Assembly (NCBI GenBank): GCA_024233835.1
Contig: JACKPC010000008.1
Coordinates: 1 to 64,000 of the forward strand
DNA: 64,000 nucleotides
Direction of reading: 5' to 3'
Source of the DNA: Leptospiraceae bacterium
Lineage (GTDB): Bacteria > Spirochaetota > Leptospiria > Leptospirales > Leptospiraceae
A program made the position numbers and the translations under genes. Under the pieces are notes generated by a model. That model was not told the origin of the DNA. It searched no databases and saw nothing but the letters and a program-made list of their open reading frames with translations. Position 1 is the stretch's first letter. Every line of letters begins with the position of its first letter. Below are positions 1 through 9,856 of the stretch, piece by piece.

Positions 1-264
1 AAATCCGGAACGCAATCGTTTTATCAGAATGATGTAAAAGATAAATCTGGTAATCCATTACCCGTTTATCAGTTAAAGCCAGATGGAAAGTATAAACGTG
101 TAAAAGATTTAGAAGAACTATCAACGGTTGGAATTACCGCATATCAGGGGACTGTTGTTAATGGCAAAATGGTTTATACGAAAATTACCGGTAAAGAAAT
201 CGAACCGAATGTGAATATGATTCGAGCTGAACACGGAGAAAAGGTTAAGAGGGTGGTCTATTAA
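1..264 (+). CDS. C-terminal end of an M91-like metallopeptidase toxin (partial)
   Basis: The frame is open from the window edge to TAA at 262-264, so only the last 87 residues are visible. They align by eye with the end of the toxin at 12162-13538: both have the pattern SGxQSxYQN, LPVYxLxxDGK, DLEEL, VGIxAYQ and a final N-x-x-x-R-x-E-x-G-x-x-x-K-R-x-x-Y. That last pattern resembles the tail motif of M91 (NleD-like) peptidases, where a conserved Glu lies beyond the HExxH helix. The HExxH itself and any Hint domain would be left of the window. The next gene starts directly after the stop codon, as expected for a toxin-immunity pair. The role as toxin is inferred from this pairing and from the paralogous cassettes. 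Confidence 0.7.
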   Translation, partial: KSGTQSFYQNDVKDKSGNPLPVYQLKPDGKYKRVKDLEELSTVGITAYQGTVVNGKMVYTKITGKEIEPNVNMIRAEHGEKVKRVVY

Positions 265-777
265 ATGAGAGAATATTTTATTATTTTAACTCTATCAACA
301 GTTCTGTTTTTAGGAAGTGAAATACATGCAGAAGTAGATTATTGCAAAGAATTAGAATATTGTTATATAGTTTTTAAGGATTCTGAGTATCATTCCAAAA
401 TAGGAAATCGAGTTATGCACTCAGGTGGATTAAACTTGAGTTTTGATCCAGAACATCCGGAATATGTAGAAATTGATCACTTATACGAGGAGCATTCCTT
501 TATTCTTCCGGGAGATAAGATATACCGTATAGATAAGTGTAAACTTCAATATGACTTTCCTGATCAGCAAGTTAAATGTTTTAAAGACATCAAAGCTCAC
601 CATTATTATTCAAGGCTACACTATCTTTTTGCAGCACCTTTAGACGAAATGGTAAAGCACATCAAAGAAGTTGAAGTGGAACGTGATGGAAAAAAAATCA
701 TTTTTAAAACAGAGGCGGAAAACCGCAGTATCCTCCGTAAGATATTTTTCTTCTGGGAATGGGGAGATTTTTTTTAG
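265..777 (+). CDS. Exported putative immunity protein, IYRIDxC family
   Basis: A 170-residue protein with an N-terminal signal peptide (hydrophobic stretch to about residue 21, cleavage likely after IHA). It belongs to a paralogue family found here also at 13528, 15333 and 11536 and as remnants near 2100 and 9857. Shared features are SF(I/L)xxGDKIYRIDxC in the middle (residues ~77-93), an FAAPL-like segment followed by EVExERDGxxI, and a C-terminal LRKIFFFWEWGD block. The ATG follows the toxin stop codon with no gap, so the two are probably translated together. Each intact member sits directly behind an M91-like toxin, so I infer an immunity role acting outside the cytoplasm. I know no named Pfam family for it. 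Confidence 0.68.
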   Translation: MREYFIILTLSTVLFLGSEIHAEVDYCKELEYCYIVFKDSEYHSKIGNRVMHSGGLNLSFDPEHPEYVEIDHLYEEHSFILPGDKIYRIDKCKLQYDFPDQQVKCFKDIKAHHYYSRLHYLFAAPLDEMVKHIKEVEVERDGKKIIFKTEAENRSILRKIFFFWEWGDFF

Positions 778-828
778 GTAAAGGACTGTTTCACTGACCG
801 GTGGTTTGAACCACAGCTCAGAGGCAGT

Positions 829-2090
829 GTGGAAAGAGGCTATAACGGGATAGCTTACATCCGGTTACTGAGCAAGCGAAGCGCGTCGAAGTACGCGGAC
901 GGCAGCTGTGCTTCGACTCACCTGCGGTTCGCTCAGCAACCGAGGTGTTCTATGGAGATTGTTTCTGTGGAGCAGGAATACAGAGATGAGTTGGTTTACA
1001 ACTTCGAGCTGGAAGACAACCACACCTACTTCGTGACAGAAAACGCGGTGCTTGTGCATAATTATGAGAAGAATATTGATTTTTCTACTCTCGCAAATGC
1101 AATGGGAGCTGTTGATAAAAATAAAAAAGATTTCAAAGCTAAAGAGGAAGCAAGGAAGAAAAATTTAATACTAGTAAACGCAAAAAATGGTAATAAACTT
1201 ACTTCGGCTGAAATTGATGAGGTTTATAAAGAATTTGAAAAATGATCCTAAAAAAGTGACGAATTATATAAAAGCTAGAAGATCAACTTGATCAAGTGAT
1301 AAATCTTATCATAATCCCAAAGGATGAAAAAGGAAAACGGAAGTTAGAGCATATTTTTAAATAAAGATAAAGCAGATATTGGCTTGATTACAAAATACGA
1401 ATGATATATCTATCGATGGAAAGGTTAAAGTTCAAGTAGACGAAAAGACTGGGGAAATGAAGTTTATCTGAAGGTAGTGCTAACTCATCTCTTGGTAATA
1501 AGATACTTAATGACTTGGCAAAAAATTTCCTAAAACAAGATCTGGTTAACATGTTATTCAAGGTGGGGATGCAGGATTCATATAGATAATGATGGAAAAG
1601 TGCAGAATCGAAATAATGCTTTCCAAACCTATGATGATGGTAAGGTATTGAGGGTATATATTAACGATGCTTTAAAAAAAATCAGAAAATAGATGTGAGG
1701 TGAGATACGGTTTTACCCTGACTTGCAGATAGAATACTTCTCCTAATAAGACTGTAATGCACTCCTGACTGAAATCTCTTTGCTCATGAAACCAGTCTAT
1801 TTAATCAGAGAAGAATGCAAAATAGGTAAAGAGAAAGACGATGAAAGGAGGAATATTACCAAACAAAGATAGCATGGTATGGTGGTGAGACATATAATCC
1901 AGATAAAAACCAAAAAAGCTGGAATACGGAGAAGCAAGAATAGCAGGAAACAAAACTTTGGACGTAGGATTTAAGTTTAGGGAAAGTTGTTCCTGTTTCT
2001 CATGATCCAAAATGGGATAATTATAATACGAATGCTTGAGGAAGGGAGAAAGGAATTGAAGTACGGTGAGATTTACTTATTAAACTGAAT
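829..2090 (+). pseudogene. Decayed Hint tail plus M91-like toxin
   Basis: The first 139 codons (829-1245, GTG start) are open and encode the tail of a Hint domain ending in AVLVHN at about residue 77, followed by the beginning of a toxin. After 1245 the reading breaks repeatedly. Recognisable fragments continue: DGKVKVQVDEKTGEMK near 1420 matches the same region of the toxin at 14092, an AHET remnant of the HExxH helix occurs near 1780, and a GREKGIEVR tail occurs near 2040. The whole is therefore a dead copy of the M91-like cassette. It carries an extra inverted repeat inside the Hint tail (862-942). Confidence 0.7.
862..942. repeat. Inverted repeat inside a Hint tail
   Basis: The left arm (862-893) begins CGGTTACTGAG and runs to GTCGAAGTA. 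The right arm (909-942) is an imperfect reverse complement ending GCTCAGCAACCG. The left-arm sequence also occurs singly in the Hint tails at 14175 and 16410, and a related stretch lies near 46,535, so it is a dispersed repeat. Only this copy has acquired the second, inverted arm, which adds residues to the reading frame. Confidence 0.55.
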
Positions 2091-2610
2091 ATATTTTATT
2101 AATAACATTTTTCCAGAATTGTTTTAAAAACCATCTTTTTCTAAGGACTTCAAAAATGTTGCAAAAGGATGTTGATGCTCATACTCGCTATGTAATAACC
2201 AAAAGAGAGTAAAATGTATTATGCTTTTTAGGCGTCATGCGATATCCCGATGTAATATTCAGCTATACAACTGCGGTAAGTGAAAGTCCTCCTTACCACC
2301 AGGTAGAAAAAATGAATTTAAACATCCCTTTTACAAAGGTGTTGATAAAATATTTATGGGGAAAATGTAAAGTAGTATATGAACACATTGATTACGCGGA
2401 ATACTCCAAATTCAGACGATTACCATTCCTATCCTAAGTTTGCTTTTACATTTTGTAGCACCTTTATCTCAAACTTTAATTAAAGTAATGGATAAAATAG
2501 AAATTGAGCGTGATGGAAGAGAATGCTTATTGATGTTGCAATGTAAGAATGAAGGAAAAGAAGAAAATAACGGAATGGCGTGAAAAGTTGACAAACTGAA
2601 TGGGATCTCT
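2090..2610 (+). pseudogene. Decayed immunity gene, IYRIDxC family
   Basis: No long frame survives, but fragments in different frames match the exported immunity family: HPFYKGVDKI near 2320 corresponds to HSFLKDGDKI, and FVAPLSQTLIK followed by KIEIERDGRE near 2450-2520 corresponds to FSAPLEYIVK and EVEIERNG. Order and spacing are those of the intact gene at 13528. It follows the dead toxin at 829-2090, so toxin and partner decayed together. Confidence 0.62.
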
Positions 2611-2778
2611 GAAGATGAAAAAAGAAGTAAAAGAAATTAATTCACAAAAGAAAGAGGCAATAAAAAAGATCCAGAAAATTGAGAATAATTTTTAGAAAAT
2701 CAGCAGACATCTATATTAAAAAAATCATGTAAGTATTTGCAAACATAAGGCAGCTTTACCGGAAGAACCATACCCAAA

Positions 2779-3400
2779 ATGAAAAAACGATTCCATAAGC
2801 TAACCTTATCTCTCCTTGAGCCATATTTATATTCCTGGTAGTGCTACAAAACCCGAAGGGAAATTGCGCAGGGTGACCGTAAGAACGGCAGGGGGATTTT
2901 AGAATTCACCAAAGGTTCGCTATGAAGGTGAATTCAAAGACGGGCCACAAGCAGCAATGATTTGGCACTGCTTCACGATACTAAGGGCACCATTACTTTG
3001 AAGGCATGGCAATGCCAAAGGAAAAAAGCAGGGCTGGCACCTACAGCTACCCCGCAAGTGGCGGGGAAACCTACAGCGCTTTTTCATAAGGACAAGAAAT
3101 GGGGAAAGGGATTCACACTGGAATGACAACACCAAGCATCGGTGCATGTGGAAAACGGAGAGCTGGAGGGTGAGGGGAGGTTAGCCCCTGCTCCGGGAGG
3201 CAGGGGAAAGAAGTGAATCTATAAAAAACGGGACTATCTACGAAGGAGTATGAATCTAAGAATATTTACGCAGCAAGTATATCGGAGAATGGAAAGATGC
3301 AAGCGTCAATGGGAGGGAACATTGAAAGATAAGACAGGGAAGTTAATCTTTCAAGGAAAATGGAGAGAAAAGCAGTTTTCAAAGGATAATGGATGTCATC
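2779..3400 (+). pseudogene. Decayed exported MORN-repeat gene
   Basis: It starts with ATGAAAAAACGATTCCATAA, the same 5' end as the MORN gene at 18615 and the fragment at 16009. Signal/anchor, linker and MORN segments can be followed, but with many small insertions and deletions. The end (3320-3395) keeps the sense DKTGKLIFQGKW, which the copy at 18615 has lost. This copy therefore shows what the original C-terminus looked like. Confidence 0.65.
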
Positions 3401-3739
3401 AGACCGACCTCAGACTGGCCCTTCAGGCTGTCAAATTGGCTGGATTAGAATTGGAAAAGGTGCGAAACAAAATGCTAAAAACAATTCGAGAAAGCTCGGA
3501 ATCATTACCGGCTCACAAAGAAATGTTGTTCCCGATCAGCCGAGCTACAAAAATCAAAAAGAAGACTTTCAAGCAAAAACTATCCAATATACCATCCTAT
3601 TAGGACTATGGCGTCTTACGAATATTAGCACTACTTACCAACTATAAAGACATGCAGGTCTTAAACGAGATGCTTGAAACACACTTGAAAGCAGCCAACA
3701 TCGAAAAATTCACATTCAGCATTTATCCCTCATAATATA
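3400..3739 (+). pseudogene. Unidentified coding remnant
   Basis: The stretch has sense in two successive frames. The first (about 3393-3600) contains KLGIITGSQRNVVPDQPSYK. After a frame change, 3603-3736 reads DYGVLRILALLTNYKDMQVL and ends FSIYPS followed by TAA. The residue composition is protein-like and the two parts could be one gene with a single frameshift near 3600. I recognise no family. It may be the C-terminal part of a larger gene lost when the MORN copy decayed. Confidence 0.35.
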
Positions 3740-3769
3740 TCTATATACTTTATGTTTTTTGCTTTCTGA

Positions 3770-4129
3770 GGTATACATGATACTTGCGAGTTATCTTTTT
3801 ACAAATTCTCTCGAGAAAAAAAACAGGAATATAAAACCAACACCGCTTTTAGTATATGTTGCGCAATACTGGGTATAATCTTATCTATTTTTCTAATATT
3901 TCTTACCAATACATTTTACCCAATAACAGATGAGCCAACAAAACTTCGTCTGGCTATACTCTTAGGTTTATGGATATTCTATTTGCTATGGGGAATCTAC
4001 TATTCCGGCAAATACTATTACCGGCTCACGAAAGATGTTTTTGAGCAAAACCGAAACATCATCCTTTTAAGCTGGAATCTACCCTTTCTTTTTCTGGGAA
4101 TTTACATGTATCTGGCATTAAGTTCTTAA
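3770..4129 (+). pseudogene. Small membrane protein, start frame offset by one base
   Basis: A frame of 119 codons runs from 3770 to TAA 4127-4129 and encodes three hydrophobic segments, near SICCAILGIILSIFLIFL, LAILLGLWIFYLLWGIYY and LSWNLPFLFLGIYMYLAL. It has no start codon of its own. An ATG with a GAGG ribosome-binding site lies at 3777 in the next frame, and the two frames can be joined at A-AAA-AAC (3818-3824), either by one missing A or by -1 ribosomal slippage. No family recognised. It could be an immunity-type membrane protein like 6830-7132. Confidence 0.45.
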
Positions 4130-4155
4130 GGAGGAAAGCGTGGTATTATTCTCGA

Positions 4156-4173
4156 CCGGCTCTAAAGAGCCGG
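4156..4173. repeat. CCGG-type hairpin
   Basis: CCGGCTC and GAGCCGG form a 7-bp perfect stem with a TAAA loop. It lies between the membrane-protein remnant and the end of the Rpn gene on the opposite strand. There is no T-run, so it is not a classical terminator. Similar CCGG-capped hairpins occur at 16167-16184 and 19014-19031. Confidence 0.5.
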
Positions 4174-4192
4174 GATAGGTTGAGAACGGAAA

Positions 4193-5213
4193 TTAAACCC
4201 CTATTCGGCGGAAAAGTCTCTCTAAAAAGTTTTCATCGAGTTCGGTGATGCTCGCAATCAGGGGCATATCAAGAGCCTTTCTTCGCATAGAAATAGCCGT
4301 TCTGAGCGTTTTTTTCCGCTCTGCACGTCTGGCTTTTCTTTTCTCGTCCTCAGCCCTTCTTTTCTCGTTTTCCGCTCTTCTTTCTGCAAGTTCAGCTCTT
4401 CTTTTCTCGGTTTCTACAAGATGTAAGGCTCTATTATAGCCTTTTTGCTCAATTTTATCTAACAGTGAAACCAGCATATCCTTTACTCTCCTGCTTTCCT
4501 TAGTTTCCATCATAGATTTTAGACTGTCAAGTTCAATTTTTTTTACACCTGATAGGGTGTAGAGAAGGACAGTTTCTATATATTCCATGCCGGTTTTCTT
4601 TTCTGCTAATTCAGCCAGCAGAGAAATAATTTGCACCAGCTTTTCTTCAAACTCTTCACGATTGATATATTTCAAGAGCAGGGTAAAGAGTCTCGTAGTT
4701 ATTTCTCCTTTTATATCTTCTTCTTGAAACCTGGAGAAATCATAAACTATATAGGAAAAATTGACCTGGTATTTTTCCCAGCCCGGCATCATTTCCTGTA
4801 AGCTCTGCAGCAAATCATCACCATACGCTAATTCGTTTTTTCCGCATATAAAAAAAAAGCACAGGCAGGATAAGAGGAAGAACAAGCGACTTCTCTTTTT
4901 TCTCCTGGCTTATATGAAGGCTCCAGATTCCGAGCATATACTTCAATAGCTGAAATGAAGTCATTCTATCGGGATAACTTTTGTGTTCGAGAAGAAGATA
5001 GATGTAGCTATCTTTGCCAGCTATCGGAACTTTGAAAAGCATATCCGAATGCACATCCTGATAATTGGCATCGACGAAACTATCTTTTGTAATTTCGAGA
5101 GAATCCAATAGAATGTCTTTTAATAAGTCTGGCGGAAGTTTGTGTTTCAGGAAGTCGATAGCATTCTCCCGGTTCTGGAAAGTGATTTTGAAAAAGGAAT
5201 TATGATCCACCAA
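4193..5213 (-). pseudogene. Rpn-family (PD-(D/E)XK) nuclease, frameshifted
   Basis: Two overlapping frames make one protein. The 5' part (5213-4818) has the Rpn/transposase_31 start with DSFVDANYQDVHSDMLFKV and YLLLEHKSYPD, the usual nuclease core. The 3' part (about 4850-4193) continues GKNELAYGDDLLQSL and ends in a Lys/Arg/Glu-rich coiled coil (RRAELAERRAENEKRRAEDE). Removing one T from the T9 run at about 4851-4859 (minus strand) joins them as LPVLFFICGKNELAYG. Rpn proteins are DNA nucleases linked to RecA-independent recombination. Here it is inactive unless the extra T is a sequencing error. Its start lies only 19 bp from the Hint-toxin gene on the other strand. Confidence 0.75.
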
Positions 5214-5232
5214 GCTTAAAACTATTCACAGA

Positions 5233-6825
5233 ATGATTCGTCAAGAAGAAGATCTTGATTCTCTAACACCTAAAGAGCTTTCTGCGCTGAATAAAAAGCT
5301 GATACAGGAAGCTGTTAAGGCAGGAAAAATGGCTCCTACAGATGACGAAGCCTCCGGCTGGTCAAAAAACAAAGATGATAGTTTATGGACTAAATTTGTA
5401 GGTGATGCAAACGATGCCTGGCAAATTTTACAGGGAAGCAATGTAGATGACGACGGTTGGGTAGATGCAAACGGCGTTTACCACCAACGCACCTGTTTTG
5501 TGGCCGGGACTCTAATCTCCACAAAAAACGGTTTTAAAAAGATTGAGGATATTCAGATTGGTGATATGGTTCTGTCTTACAACGAAAAAACCGGGGAAAG
5601 AGAGTTTAAGAGAGTAACTAATACTTTTGTAAGACAGGCTGATGTAATTTATACAATTAGCTATGAAGATGGAAGTGTTTTTGAAACAACCTGGAACCAC
5701 CCTTTCTATATTGAAGGCAAGGGATTCATTCAGGCCAAGGATTTAAAACCCGGCCAGCTTTCCCATACAAGCCAATCCAGATTTTTAAGAATAGCGAATA
5801 TAGAAAACGAAAGCAGGATGGAAACGGTATATAACTTCGAGGTTGAAAGTAACCATACGTATTATGTGGGTGAGTCCGGAGTATTGGTGCATAATCAATC
5901 ATTATACTATAATGAATATATGGGTCGTATTTCTCAGGATATGGAAAGAAATTTTCCATTGTTAAAGGAATTACGTGAAGCAACAGAAAGAAAAGAAAAG
6001 ATACAAGAACAATTAAAGACATCTCTTAAAGCAAAAGAATTTAAACATTTAATAGGCATGCTAAAACGAAATGGGAATGATGCAGAAGTATTAGCCAAAA
6101 TAATCGAATCAAATGAAATATATAAAGATGACAATCTAAGAGAAAGACTTACTGCTATTTTTGAAGCAACAGAAGCGTCAACTGTAGAGGGACTTCCTGT
6201 TAGAGCAAAAGGTTTACAAATTGGCCCTCCTCGTTTAGGTGATAGGGGATATAAAGAATTTTTTAAAGATGGTTCGCCCACACAAACAGGACACTTTTTA
6301 ACGGGATTAAGACTTGCTTTACAACCTGAAGTCGTTAACGAAAATTCGAGTGCATTTAATGGAAATATTATTATTGAATCACCTCGCAAACAATTTACAA
6401 AAGAAAATCCTAAAGTTTCAAATATGTCAGATGAAGAAATAGCATTAAGAATGTCTATAGGCCATGAAAAGTTTCCAGATCCAACAGGAGTTCATGGATT
6501 CATTACAGGAAGAGGTTTAAATGGAGGTTTATATAGACAGTTTGCTGCAACAAATGAAGAAGATATAAAGAACTTCAACAAGGCAGTTAATATTTTAGGT
6601 AACGATAACTATAATCTCGATTATAGTAACGCAGAAAAATATATCAAAAAAATAAAGGTAACGGAGCAAGAAAAAAAATACGGAATTATGTGGAATAAAG
6701 GAAATAGCTATGCAGATTTAATGTTAACAGCAACAGCTTATGACCTTGGGAATAAAATAAAAAGCGGAAAAATAAAAACAAGAAATGAAGCAGCAAAATA
6801 TATCAGAACAAATTTAAAGGAATAA
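5233..6825 (+). CDS. Hint-domain polymorphic toxin with unrecognised C-terminal domain
   Basis: A 530-residue protein and the most complete Hint domain in the window. The Hint domain runs from Cys88 (TCFVAGTLIST), through the TTWNHPF block (His156), to VLVHN at 217-221. The residue after Asn221 is Gln, not Cys/Ser/Thr, which fits self-cleavage rather than splicing. Residues 1-87 look like the tail of a larger secreted protein whose N-terminal part is missing. The toxin domain (222-530) has charged helices, then conserved-looking GxxTQTGHFLTGLRLAL and GHEKFPDPTGVHGFITGRG. I do not recognise it. There is no signal peptide. A small membrane protein follows after 4 bp. Confidence 0.75.
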   Translation: MIRQEEDLDSLTPKELSALNKKLIQEAVKAGKMAPTDDEASGWSKNKDDSLWTKFVGDANDAWQILQGSNVDDDGWVDANGVYHQRTCFVAGTLISTKNGFKKIEDIQIGDMVLSYNEKTGEREFKRVTNTFVRQADVIYTISYEDGSVFETTWNHPFYIEGKGFIQAKDLKPGQLSHTSQSRFLRIANIENESRMETVYNFEVESNHTYYVGESGVLVHNQSLYYNEYMGRISQDMERNFPLLKELREATERKEKIQEQLKTSLKAKEFKHLIGMLKRNGNDAEVLAKIIESNEIYKDDNLRERLTAIFEATEASTVEGLPVRAKGLQIGPPRLGDRGYKEFFKDGSPTQTGHFLTGLRLALQPEVVNENSSAFNGNIIIESPRKQFTKENPKVSNMSDEEIALRMSIGHEKFPDPTGVHGFITGRGLNGGLYRQFAATNEEDIKNFNKAVNILGNDNYNLDYSNAEKYIKKIKVTEQEKKYGIMWNKGNSYADLMLTATAYDLGNKIKSGKIKTRNEAAKYIRTNLKE

Positions 6826-6829
6826 AGTT

Positions 6830-7132
6830 GTGAAAATTCTTCGGATATCTTCGATCATATGGTTTTCTCCTTTCTTTTTAATAAGTCTAATAATAGTTGT
6901 CATTAATATTTATGATATGTTTACAGTTCAAAATTATTTTAGAATATTTAATGACTGGAAAATACTTTTCATAGTTTCTATACTTGCAACAATGTTTTTT
7001 TATATCTTAATAAGAATAGAAAAAGAGAGTAAATATAGTATTATTTTATACATTTCAAGTTTCTTAATATCGGGTATATATCTTTTGTTTTATTATATAT
7101 ATTATGCATTTGCAAAACTTCTTTCTTGGTAA
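6830..7132 (+). CDS. Three-helix membrane protein, putative immunity
   Basis: A 100-residue protein starting with GTG, 4 bp after the toxin stop. Three hydrophobic helices (about residues 8-28, 45-63 and 71-93) occupy most of it. Position directly behind the Hint toxin is the only hint of function: membrane immunity proteins usually protect against toxins that act at or beyond the inner membrane. A related but decayed membrane gene follows the next dead cassette at 8463-8719. No named family recognised. Confidence 0.6.
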   Translation: MKILRISSIIWFSPFFLISLIIVVINIYDMFTVQNYFRIFNDWKILFIVSILATMFFYILIRIEKESKYSIILYISSFLISGIYLLFYYIYYAFAKLLSW

Positions 7133-7323
7133 AAAATCAACGGAAGGATTTTCTACGATCATAACTTCAAACTAATAAATCAGGGTGTTGCTTTTTAAGT
7201 AATGGAGATCGTAACATGCATTTTTAAGCTAATTTAAGCCATTCTACGAAGGTAATTTTAAGAAAAGCAACAGCCAGAATTACCACTTTTTCCTAAAAAA
7301 AGCGATATTCTCTCAAATAAATA

Positions 7324-8466
7324 AACGGTTTCAAAAAAATCGAAGAGATTCAAATTAGGGATGTGGTGTTATCCTATAACGAAAAAACTGGTGAAAGAGA
7401 ATTTAAGAGAGTAACTAATACTTTTGTAAGACAGGCTGATGTAATTTATACAGTTAGCTATGAAGATGGAAGTGTTTTTGAAACAACCTGGAACCACCCT
7501 TTCTATATTGAAGGCAAGGGATTCATTCAGGCTAAGGATTTAAAATCCGGCCAGCTTTCCCATACAAGCCAATCCAGACTTTTAAGAATTACGAATATAG
7601 CAAACGAAAACAGGTGGAAACGGTCTATAACTTTGAGGTGGATGAGAACCATACGTATTATGTGGGTAAGTCCGGAGTATTGGTGCATAATGATGAAAAG
7701 TATTCAATTAAAAAAATGATACTTTGAAAAAGATAGTTAGTGAGATTAATAGAAAAATGTGTACAAACTTAACAATACGTAATGTATAAAGAACAAATAA
7801 AATTTTATAAATCCGAACATTATAAAAAGCCGGATAAAACATTGTTGTTCCTTCTACAACTGGACGTGATGAAAGGATTAAGGAATCAAAAAGGTGAAGC
7901 TTTCTTAATAGATGAAGCTGTAGATAAAATGCAAAAGGTGCTAAGGAGAAGTAGAGGGTTTGTTCCCAAATTTTCCAGTAAAAATACTCTATTATTTCTT
8001 CAGGCTACAGGACGATGATAAGTCTTTAGTAAATAAGTATAATGAAAAAAAAATAGACAACGGCTAAAGTGGAATAATGTTGACAAAGACTTAGTAACCC
8101 ATTATCCATGTAGAATCTTCTCAAGATGTTTCAAAAATTATATTACAATGAGTATTTTAGCGGTAACTCATTGTTACTAGAAATGTGGGGAAAAATTGGT
8201 ATGTGATTAGAAGAAGTTCCATATAAAGGAAAAATTAAATAACTAAGGAAAATTTAAAAAATCCTGAATTCAATATTTATGCAACTGCAAATATTCTAGT
8301 TCTTTAAAAAAAGTAGAACCATAATCCAACAAATAGAAAGGTGGTATTTTATATAATAATAATACGGTGCTGATATGAAAATTAGAGGTAGTAATAAAAA
8401 AATGGACAGGATTATGGTGCATTAATAGAAAAGTTTGCAAAAAGAAAAACCTTGGGAGAAAAATGA
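7324..8466 (+). pseudogene. Decayed Hint-toxin cassette
   Basis: The Hint part lacks its N-terminal Cys block and begins at GFKKIEEIQI (about 7326). It is nearly identical to the Hint at 5233 through TTWNHPFYIEGKGF. A small deletion near 7611 (two bases missing before GGAAACGG) shifts the frame, so VYNFEVDENHTYYV and VLVHN (to ~7691) are out of frame. The toxin part is broken. Fragments are the 78-codon frame at 7782-8018, and IYATANILV and YGALIEKFAKRK near 8270-8450. It is not M91-like; its original activity cannot be named. Confidence 0.68.
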
Positions 8467-8719
8467 AAAAAAAATATTTATACTATTTTGTATATGCTTA
8501 TTTTTAGGATTAACAATTAGCATTTTATATATATATGTAGAGATAGGAGAGCATCCCATGAGCCATATTGACTCCAAAGAAAGTTTTGAATGGATAGAAA
8601 TATTAAAAACGATAACTGGAATTACCTCTCTATGTATCTATTAGCTGTATTTTTTCCCTTTATCTATATTATATATTTTATTGATATTTTTGTATAAGGA
8701 AATAAATAAAGTCAAATAA
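8463..8719 (+). pseudogene. Decayed small membrane protein
   Basis: The original start was probably the ATG at 8463, overlapping the TGA of the dead toxin frame, followed after a one-base indel in an A-run by KIFILFCICLFLGLTISILY. A TAG at 8642 interrupts the frame, which otherwise continues in phase as LYFFPLSILYILLIFLYKE to TAA at 8719. Two or three hydrophobic helices suggest the same kind of partner as 6830-7132. Confidence 0.5.
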
Positions 8720-8750
8720 TATCTTATTGATCATTAAAATCATACTTAAT

Positions 8751-9840
8751 TATCATCAACGCACCTGTTTTGTGTGGCCGGAACTCTAATCTCCACAATA
8801 AACGGTTTAAAAATCGAAGATATACAGGTTGGGGATGTGGTTTTATCAAAAGACGAGATTTCCGAAAGATTGTGTATAAAAGTCACCGAGCTTTTTATCA
8901 CGAGGTAGATAATGCTTTTTGAAATCCGCTTGAGTAAATGGGAGCAATAGAAACCACATGGAACCACCCATTCTATATAGAAAACAGGGGCTGGACGAAG
9001 CCAAGGACTTAAAACGTGGCGACCGCTCTGTCCCTCGCGGACGGCAGCTCTATGGAGATACTGTTCGTGAACAGGAATACAGAGATGAGTTGGTCTATAA
9101 CTTCGAGGTGGATGAGAACCATACGTGGCCAGGTGTGGGTGAGTCCGGGGGTGCCAGTACACAATGATGCAGCTATGTATTTGATGTTTCCAGAAGGGGA
9201 GAAGGATTCGAGCAAACCTGCGATTGTATCAGTTAAAAAGATGAAGAGCAAAAAAAGGATATATAGGAAATACTAAATATAGAGAATATGGTAGATATGA
9301 AAACTATCTTGATTAAATGGAGATGGCAAGATTGATGATGAAGAAAGAAACATGATAACCAAGCAGGAATAGTGAAAAAGTATATCCAAAGGAACACTGG
9401 ACTTATACTATGATGAAAAAAGGTGGACTACAAAAGAAGAGTCGCTGAAGGAATTCATTTCAGACGGGTAGAAAGAGAAACCTATCGATAACAAATAGTG
9501 ATCGCTCGGCGAATTAATACACATTATAAACAATTCCCGTGAGAAAAATAAATATAATGGAAAAAGGAGGATCCAACTAACTATGTTTATTACAAATCCA
9601 TATAAGCCGAGATGGTTCAACAGAAATAAAAACTGGTAAAAAAAAGAAGAAATATATACTGTAGGAGAAGTTAAAATTTATGCAGATGATAAAGGAAAAT
9701 CCCACTCCAGCACTTAAAGACTTCTTGATTAACTTGTAAAGATTTTTAGGAATTGATTACTATCAAGAATATACAGAAAATATGATACGCAAAGTTGAAC
9801 ACAATATTTGATAAGAGATTGACCTATTTGAAACTTGATA
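8751..9840 (+). pseudogene. Decayed full-length Hint plus toxin
   Basis: The Hint portion starts with HQRTCFVAGTLIST-like sequence at about 8755, so the catalytic Cys block is present. It is recognisable through TTWNHPFYIENRGW (8955), ADGSSMEI (9045), YRDELVYNFEVDENHT (9085-9125) and a damaged VPVHN (9165). At least four frameshifts break it. The following ~670 bases, to the immunity remnant at 9857, have no frame longer than about 70 codons and no recognisable domain. It keeps the linker (LKRGDRSVxADGSSMEI) that the hairpin-containing Hint tails have lost. Confidence 0.68.
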
Positions 9841-9856
9841 AGAAGGATGAGCCCAA

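Noticed and set aside
5934..6389. 151-codon minus-strand frame inside the 5233 toxin.
   Set aside because: Antisense shadow of a good coding region; no start signal.
5233..6825. A splicing intein.
   Set aside because: The residue after the final Asn is Gln and the flanks do not form an interrupted housekeeping protein; a cleaving Hint domain of a polymorphic toxin fits better.
8746..9162. 138-codon minus-strand frame over the dead Hint at 8751.
   Set aside because: It is the antisense of a recognisable Hint sequence and its residues have no domain sense.
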